Assembly (NCBI GenBank): GCA_002409965.1
Contig: DHON01000059.1
Span: 31,699 to 43,894, forward strand
DNA length: 12,196 nucleotides
From: Firmicutes bacterium UBA5389
GTDB lineage: Bacteria; Bacillota; DTU025
Direction of reading: 5' to 3'
Shown one piece after another: positions 8,808-12,196 of this stretch. How positions within the stretch are numbered: the stretch's first letter is position 1; each line of letters opens with the position of its first letter. Below the pieces are notes generated by a model that searched no databases, was not told where the DNA came from, and saw only the letters and a program-made list of their open reading frames with translations. Both the position numbers and the translations under genes were made by a program.

Positions 8808-8841
8808 GCGGCGGCTGGTTCGGCGAGGAACCTGCCGCCGC
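8808..8841 (+). terminator. Strong hairpin after gatB, possible transcript end without a U-tract
   Basis: The arms GCGGCGGC (8808-8815) and GCCGCCGC (8834-8841) are perfectly complementary. Inside them, across a T/T mismatch, GGTTC (8817-8821) pairs with GAACC (8828-8832), leaving a six-base loop. That makes 13 pairs, mostly G-C. There is no T-run on either strand, so this is not a textbook intrinsic terminator. It lies between gatB (+) and a minus-strand pseudogene, where a shared bidirectional terminator or an mRNA-protecting 3' stem would be expected. Confidence 0.55.
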
Positions 8842-8866
8842 AGCCAATTGCAGGCGTCGAGTGCGG

Positions 8867-9438
8867 CTACTCCGCCATCTGGCTGAAGACTTGGGCCAGT
8901 TGTTTCGCGGCGCCTGCAGCATCCTGCATTGCCTGTGAGGCGTTCCAGTCTCTTGACAGCGACTCGATGTACTCTGCGGTATGTGCTTTTGCGTGGGCAT
9001 AGACAGCCGCAATGTGCCTCAGGCCGAACGGGTTGAACCTACCTGTCTTCATTGCCCGCTGAGGCTACTCCGGAGACCAGCAGGACTTGATCATCGTCAT
9101 CATACCCGTACGCCACCCCGAACTCCCCGGCCCCCCACAGTATTGCTCCGATCCCCCGGCCGACTGACTCCCGGATTCGCTGAATCGTGTGCCAACGGGC
9201 AGCATTCCTCGTGCACGATAAAGTGAAACCCTATGCCTGTCATCCCCATCATCTGGCTCAGGCTGAGGTCGGTCATGCCGGCTGCCGCCAGTAGGCGCCG
9301 GCGGAGCCAGGCAGGGCTCTGAACTCGGAACGCCGTGCCCGCGGAGAGCAGGGCAGACAGGAACGCGCCGGCGCTGGAGAACGCAAAGACCAGGTGCCCG
9401 TCATCGTCCGCGGATTCGAAATACGGCTCTAGTAGCAT
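8867..9438 (-). pseudogene. Decayed papain-fold (BtrH-N/C39-like) protein gene in three frames
   Basis: Three protein-like segments follow each other on the minus strand in different frames. Segment 1 (9438 to about 9198) starts MLLEPYFESADDDGHLVFAF and contains LSLSQMMGMTGIGFHFIVHE and a Cys-Cys-Pro. Segment 2 (about 9230-9039, another frame) reads RWHTIQRIRESVGRGIGAIL, then WGAGEFGVAYGYDDDDQ, and stops at 9039-9041. Segment 3 (9052-8867, third frame) reads FNPFGLRHIAAVYAHAKAH and continues as an alpha-helical tail ending at TAG 8867-8869. From memory of the family, this order (a G-x-x-F/H block, then an R-I-x-x-S-x-x-R-G...E-F-G-x-x-x-G-Y-D-D block, then a helical C-terminus with NP-x-G...AAVYAxA) matches BtrH-N/DUF4872- and C39-like proteins. 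About 30-60 residues after segment 1 and more after segment 2 seem deleted. That it is a pseudogene is fairly secure; the family is tentative. No convincing ribosome binding site precedes 9438. Confidence 0.55.
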
Positions 9439-9483
9439 CCTCGAAGAATACACGCTTTTCGGAGAAGGAGAAACGCCTGTCAC

Positions 9484-9619
9484 GTCGAAACCGTTAATGC
9501 ATAACTATGGATAGTTTGCCAGAGCCAGCTATACATGGTACCACATATCGGTAATAGTCATCGCCCGGTGGCCCTTCGCGTTGCTGCAGTGTATCAACAG
9601 CAAGGAGGGAGTGGGTCCT
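9484..9619. other. AT-richer intergenic patch with a 14-bp palindrome
   Basis: This gap between the minus-strand pseudogene and the plus-strand secreted-protein gene is clearly richer in A and T than its neighbours. AACTAT (9503-9508) and ATAGTT (9511-9516) form an inverted repeat around GG, which is operator-like. TTGCCA at 9516-9521 resembles a -35 box, but no good -10 box lies 16-18 bp downstream, so I cannot place a promoter. AAGGAGG at 9602-9608 is the ribosome binding site of the next gene, 11 nt before its ATG. No gene is seen here. Confidence 0.4.
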
Positions 9620-10621
9620 ATGCGATCTGCAGGGACTCTTGTTGCCTCAGCGGCATTAGTAGCGGCGCTGATGTGCGGGTCGCAAGGGGTCTGGGCAAGT
9701 GAGCCCACCGTCAAACCCGTGTCCACACTACAGGCAGAGAGAGCGATTGTGTGTTGGCCGCTTGGGCTTGTGGACGACGAAAACGCCGCCGAGCTCGCGC
9801 TGATCGCTAATGAGGTCTTCGCGCGAGTGGATTCTGTGCTTGAAGTTGACCCTGACTCTACTGGCAGCGCGCAGCTCATGTGCGAAGAAGCCACGAATGC
9901 CTCACAGGCAGGGATTATCGCCGGGAGTCGCTCTGGGATCACCGTGAGTCTTCCGCCCGAGAAATGGCGCGGCACCGGCAGATGGGCTGGATCCAGGCAC
10001 CTACTTGCGCTGGAGTATTCTCGGGTTGTGCTCGGGCGAACTTCGACCGGTGAGTATAGCCCGAAGGTCGCCTTCTCTGACGGGATCGTGAATGCATCGG
10101 CGGACCTGGCCTATCCGGGTCAAGCGGATTTTCCCTTTCGATGTCCGCATCTGGTGTGCGCCGGGCTTCTGATGCTGGACTGCCTACGACTTCCATCAAC
10201 AGGCCAACCGTGGTTCTACGTGTTCGTCGTGGGAGAATCATTCTGCCGGTTTCTTGCCGAGGAACATGGCGGTCAGGTTCTGGTAGAACTAGATCGAGCT
10301 CTCAGGCTGGCGGGCGATGCGAACCGCGCCTTCATGGGCGTCTTCGGAAGCTCGCTGGATGAGCTAGAGGAAGATTGGCGGTCGATGCTGCGCGGCAGCG
10401 TCCTGGAAGAGCGTGACCGGACGCGCGCGCTCATGCTTGGCAGGGCAGTGCGTGACTTGAGCATGTCGATATGGCCGTCCTGGATGGACATGGGCTCGCT
10501 CGCTGAGGTGATCAGCTTGGATTCACCCTCGCTGGTCAGGCAGAGTGTCCAGAGGTTCTACGATGTGTGCAACGCGCCCGTGCGATATCGCTTCGGATCC
10601 TGGATAGAGAATCTCAGCTGA
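9620..10621 (+). CDS. Secreted protein resembling peptidase-MA/gluzincin metallopeptidases, zinc motif lost
   Basis: 333 residues from ATG 9620, chosen because AAGGAGG lies 11 nt upstream and a signal peptide follows directly. The signal peptide has a hydrophobic core at residues 5-18 and likely cleavage after Ala26 (VWA/SE), so the protein should be exported. The layout resembles peptidase-MA-like secreted gluzincins. The segment where those carry HExxH reads L131-E132-Y133-S134-R135, and the later glutamate ligand position (WLSEG in relatives) appears as FSDG with Asp154. The helical C-terminal part fits that fold well: FYVFVVGESFCRFLAEEHGG (199-218) and then FGSSLDELEEDWRSML (242-257). Both histidines are missing, so zinc catalysis is unlikely; it may bind rather than cut a peptide. 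The mature part has seven cysteines. It stands alone, transcribed away from the pseudogene to its left. The family placement is by pattern only; the gene itself is quite certain. Confidence 0.75.
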   Translation: MRSAGTLVASAALVAALMCGSQGVWASEPTVKPVSTLQAERAIVCWPLGLVDDENAAELALIANEVFARVDSVLEVDPDSTGSAQLMCEEATNASQAGIIAGSRSGITVSLPPEKWRGTGRWAGSRHLLALEYSRVVLGRTSTGEYSPKVAFSDGIVNASADLAYPGQADFPFRCPHLVCAGLLMLDCLRLPSTGQPWFYVFVVGESFCRFLAEEHGGQVLVELDRALRLAGDANRAFMGVFGSSLDELEEDWRSMLRGSVLEERDRTRALMLGRAVRDLSMSIWPSWMDMGSLAEVISLDSPSLVRQSVQRFYDVCNAPVRYRFGSWIENLS

Positions 10622-10632
10622 GCAGAATCAGC

Positions 10633-10812
10633 ATGCTGTGCTACCACCTGGGCAAGCGGCGACATCCATGTCTTGGTCACGTACTAGCCGTTGCCGCCGA
10701 TGGCAGGATCTATCCCTGTCCATCGATGGGAGGACATGAACTCGGGTGCACTGACAATACTATGCTGCACGAAGCACTTCTTGCGCCGGATTACAGAGAT
10801 TCACAAGCGAAA
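10633..10812 (+). pseudogene. Remnant of a radical SAM SPASM domain
   Basis: About 60 residues in one frame resemble the start of a SPASM (auxiliary iron-sulfur) domain. HPCLGHVLAVAADGRIYPCP (Cys codons at 10669 and 10717) matches the usual C-x-x-G...L-A-V-D-x-D-G-x-V-Y-P-C-P pattern, followed by a Gly-rich stretch, ELGCTDN in the place of the usual LGN, and a helix HEALLAPDYRDSQAK. There is no radical SAM core (CxxxCxxC) upstream, since the secreted-protein gene ends at 10621, and no ribosome binding site before ATG 10633. The second half of the domain, with its later cysteines, is replaced by the transposon left end. It is therefore probably a fragment cut at both sides. SPASM enzymes modify ribosomal peptides or activate sulfatases; the original substrate cannot be told. 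Confidence 0.45.
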
Positions 10813-10816
10813 GCCT

Positions 10817-10838
10817 CGGGATTCATCCCGGGGATGAA
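10817..10838 (+). repeat. Two mutually exclusive hairpins at the element's left end
   Basis: CGGGA (10817-10821) can pair with TCCCG (10826-10830) around TTCA. Alternatively TTCATCC (10822-10828) can pair with GGATGAA (10832-10838) around a CGG tip. The two share ATCC, so only one can form at a time. IS200/IS605 transposases recognise such imperfect subterminal hairpins on one DNA strand. In the transcript the same bases could form a switch upstream of tnpA, though the promoter I see lies downstream of them. Confidence 0.55.
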
Positions 10839-10881
10839 GCGTTCCAGTCTCCGGCCTGCTCGCCGCTCCCGTGCTCGCTTG

Positions 10882-10910
10882 TTGTCTTCTGATGGCGCAC
10901 ATGGTACAAT
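10882..10910 (+). promoter_or_regulatory. Sigma-70-type promoter of tnpA, nearly leaderless
   Basis: TTGTCT (10882-10887) and TACAAT (10905-10910) are 17 bp apart, close to the TTGACA/TATAAT consensus. A transcript from here would start around 10916-10918, right at the tnpA ATG (10917). No Shine-Dalgarno sequence fits between the -10 box and the ATG. Confidence 0.55.
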
Positions 10911-10916
10911 AATGAT

Positions 10917-11321
10917 ATGAGGGAAATCAAGTCTGGAAGGCATTCCAGGTATCTGCTTCTGTACCACATAGTATGGATTCCGAAGTACCGACGGCGCATT
11001 CTCGTCGAGCAGGTGGCTGAGCGACTAAAGCAGACTATCGAGCAAACAGCCGCTGAGCGAGAATGGGATGTGGTCGCGCTAGAAGTCATGTCTGATCATG
11101 TGCATCTGTTCGTCGCCCCACCGCCGACTGTTAGGCCTTCCGACTTAGTGAAGGTCCTAAAGGGCGTGTCAGCCCGCATCTTGCTCAAGGAGTTCCCCGA
11201 TCTCGCCCAACGTGCACGGCGTGGGACACTGTGGGCCCCCTCCTACTTCATCGCCAGCGCCGGCAATGTGTCTGCGGAGACGATCGAACGGTACATCAGA
11301 GAGCAAACTGAAGGGGGGTGA
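10917..11321 (+). CDS. tnpA: IS200/IS605-family transposase TnpA (Y1-HUH single-strand transposase)
   Basis: Cuts and rejoins the element as single-stranded DNA through a 5'-phosphotyrosine link, acting as a dimer at the hairpin ends. 134 residues, typical for the family (130-155). The start MREIKSGRHSRYLLLYHIVW and PKYRRRIL match the usual N-terminus. The HUH metal site is His61-Val-His63 in SDHVHLFV, and the catalytic tyrosine is Tyr126 in ERYIREQ; both positions agree with IS608 TnpA (64/66 and 127). There is no frameshift or internal stop, so it may be active. ATG 10917 has no ribosome binding site and probably coincides with the transcription start, consistent with the low expression common in this family. 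tnpB begins 5 bp after the stop. Confidence 0.95.
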   Translation: MREIKSGRHSRYLLLYHIVWIPKYRRRILVEQVAERLKQTIEQTAAEREWDVVALEVMSDHVHLFVAPPPTVRPSDLVKVLKGVSARILLKEFPDLAQRARRGTLWAPSYFIASAGNVSAETIERYIREQTEGG

Positions 11322-11326
11322 CCAGC

Positions 11327-12196
11327 GTGCAGACTATCACATTGCGGCTGAGACTCCACCAACCAACCAAGGCCAAGCAGGCGGTCTACCGGGAGCTAGC
11401 CGGGCGTGTGACGGGGTTTGCCAACAACCTGGTTGCGGCCGGTCGCCCGAAGAAGCTCACCAGCAAGACTGCGAAGCCCTACTGCCCTGACAGGATCCCG
11501 TCGGCCGTCATCAACCAAGCCTTGCGAGACGTGGCCGCGCATCCCAAGGTAGAGAAGTTCCGAGTGCTCTGGCCGGGCTTCAACAACCAGAACTGTCGTC
11601 TAGAGCGAGTAGGCGGCTTTTGGACGGTCGGCTTTCCGACTCACGTCGGCCGAGTCCGCGTGCCGCTGCAGGCGACTGACCGGCAAGCACAGCTACTCGC
11701 CAAGCTCGGCGCAACCGTCAAGCAAGGCGCAGCCAAACTGTATGAGAAGCGTGGGCGCTGGTACCTGGCTCTCTCCATCTCCGTCCAGGTGACGCCGTGC
11801 GTCGGGACGAAGGTGGCAGGGGTCGACCTGGGCCTGAGGAACTTGGCGGTGGTCAATTGCGAAGGCGAGACGCTGTTCTTCAGCGGGGACCACGCCGCCT
11901 TCGTCCGCCGCAGGTTCAACGCGTTGCGCCGTCGCATGGGCAAGGCCAAAGCGCTAGGCGCTATCCGCCGCATGAAGGACAAGGAAGCCCGCTGGATGAC
12001 GAACCAGGATCACGAGATCAGCCGCAAGATCGTGGACTGGTGCATCGCTCGCGGAGTGGGCACGATCCGCATGGAAGATCTGACCGGCATCCGGATTCGC
12101 GGTAATCGGAATCGAAAGGACCGCGGTCGTTCGCTTCATTCCTGGAGTCTCTACCGACTCAAGCAGTTCATTATCTACAAGGCTAACCTCGCAGGC
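11327..12196 (+). CDS. tnpB: TnpB-family RNA-guided nuclease (IS605 OrfB), 3' end outside window
   Basis: TnpB proteins are RuvC-type nucleases guided by an RNA from the element's right end, and are ancestors of Cas12. The reading frame starts at GTG 11327 and is open for 290 codons to the window edge without a stop, so it is cut by the window. GGGGGGTGA at 11313-11321, overlapping the tnpA stop, gives a strong ribosome binding site with 5 nt spacing. The N-terminal part reads MQTITLRLRLHQPTKAKQAV, with IPSAVINQALRDV further on. RuvC-I is GVDLGLRNLAVV with catalytic Asp167. The long helical bridge (FVRRRFNALRRRM, about 186-198) follows. RuvC-II is TIRMEDLTGI with Glu250. The Cys4 zinc finger and RuvC-III aspartate lie beyond the edge (the family is 370-420 residues). 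Both visible catalytic residues are intact. It is expected to promote retention of the element by cutting donor sites vacated by TnpA. Confidence 0.93.
   Translation, partial: MQTITLRLRLHQPTKAKQAVYRELAGRVTGFANNLVAAGRPKKLTSKTAKPYCPDRIPSAVINQALRDVAAHPKVEKFRVLWPGFNNQNCRLERVGGFWTVGFPTHVGRVRVPLQATDRQAQLLAKLGATVKQGAAKLYEKRGRWYLALSISVQVTPCVGTKVAGVDLGLRNLAVVNCEGETLFFSGDHAAFVRRRFNALRRRMGKAKALGAIRRMKDKEARWMTNQDHEISRKIVDWCIARGVGTIRMEDLTGIRIRGNRNRKDRGRSLHSWSLYRLKQFIIYKANLAG

Larger units (their letters stand above)
10795..12196 (+). mobile_element. IS200/IS605-family element, left end to beyond the window
   Basis: It contains subterminal hairpins, a Y1-HUH transposase (tnpA) and a downstream tnpB in the same orientation, separated by 5 bp. 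This is the layout of the IS608/ISDra2-type group. Such elements excise and insert as single strands 3' of a short target, without terminal inverted repeats or target duplication, so the left boundary cannot be read directly. I set it at 10795 because TTAC (10791-10794), the IS608-type target, lies 22 nt before the first hairpin; the true end could be anywhere from about 10795 to 10817. The right end and the RNA encoded there lie outside the window. Confidence 0.8.

Noticed and set aside
8781..9002. 73-codon plus-strand ORF beginning right after the gatB stop
   Set aside because: No ribosome binding site and a low-complexity composition. It runs through the hairpin and lies antisense to the more protein-like pseudogene segment.
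10613..10638. Two adjacent 10-bp palindromes (CTCAGCTGAG and CAGCATGCTG) around the stop of the secreted-protein gene
   Set aside because: Perfect 10-bp palindromes are expected about a dozen times in this window. There is no T-run, so a terminator is not supported.
8939..10852. 13-base direct repeat GCGTTCCAGTCTC at about 8940 and 10839
   Set aside because: About one such match is expected by chance in 12 kb, and the flanks do not match, so it is not evidence of an element boundary.
1..12196. CRISPR array, tRNA or rRNA genes
   Set aside because: No regularly spaced repeats, cloverleaf with a TTCGA-type arm, or rRNA-like sequence was seen on either strand.

Overview
The window is GC-rich DNA, probably from a high-GC member of the Bacillota (deep-branching clostridia, Limnochordia or Symbiobacteria type). 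The lineage call is an inference. It rests on the gene order gltX-pcrA-ligA-gatC-gatA-gatB, on a PcrA-type helicase with a C-terminal Tudor-like tail, and on strong purine-rich ribosome binding sites. The window splits into a dense housekeeping operon (1-8780) and a decayed accessory stretch that ends in a transposon (8781-12196).

Region 1 (1-8780, all + strand) is one apparently co-transcribed run. It holds the 3' two thirds of glutamyl-tRNA synthetase, the UvrD/PcrA helicase, NAD-dependent DNA ligase, and the three subunits of the tRNA-dependent amidotransferase. Four of the five junctions overlap (by 11, 8, 4 and 4 bp); the pcrA-ligA gap is 13 bp. Two functions are interleaved: repair (PcrA, LigA) and indirect Gln/Asn-tRNA synthesis. 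GluRS next to GatCAB suggests that GluRS mischarges tRNA-Gln and GatCAB amidates the product. A perfect-armed hairpin (8808-8841) follows gatB and may end the transcript.

Region 2 (8781-9619) holds no intact gene. On the minus strand I can stitch together a pseudogene in three different frames. Its segments look like pieces of a BtrH-N/C39-like papain-fold protein, with internal deletions. A short AT-rich patch with a 14-bp palindrome lies upstream of it.

Region 3 (9620-10812) has a secreted protein built like a peptidase-MA/gluzincin-type metallopeptidase whose zinc-binding residues are replaced. It is followed by a remnant resembling the SPASM domain of a radical SAM peptide-modifying enzyme. 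Together with the papain-fold pseudogene this hints at a wrecked peptide-processing locus, but that link is an inference.

Region 4 (about 10795-12196) is the left part of an IS200/IS605-family element. It has left-end hairpins, a sigma-70-like promoter placed almost on the tnpA start codon, an intact HUH transposase TnpA, and a TnpB (RNA-guided nuclease family) reading frame that runs off the right edge.
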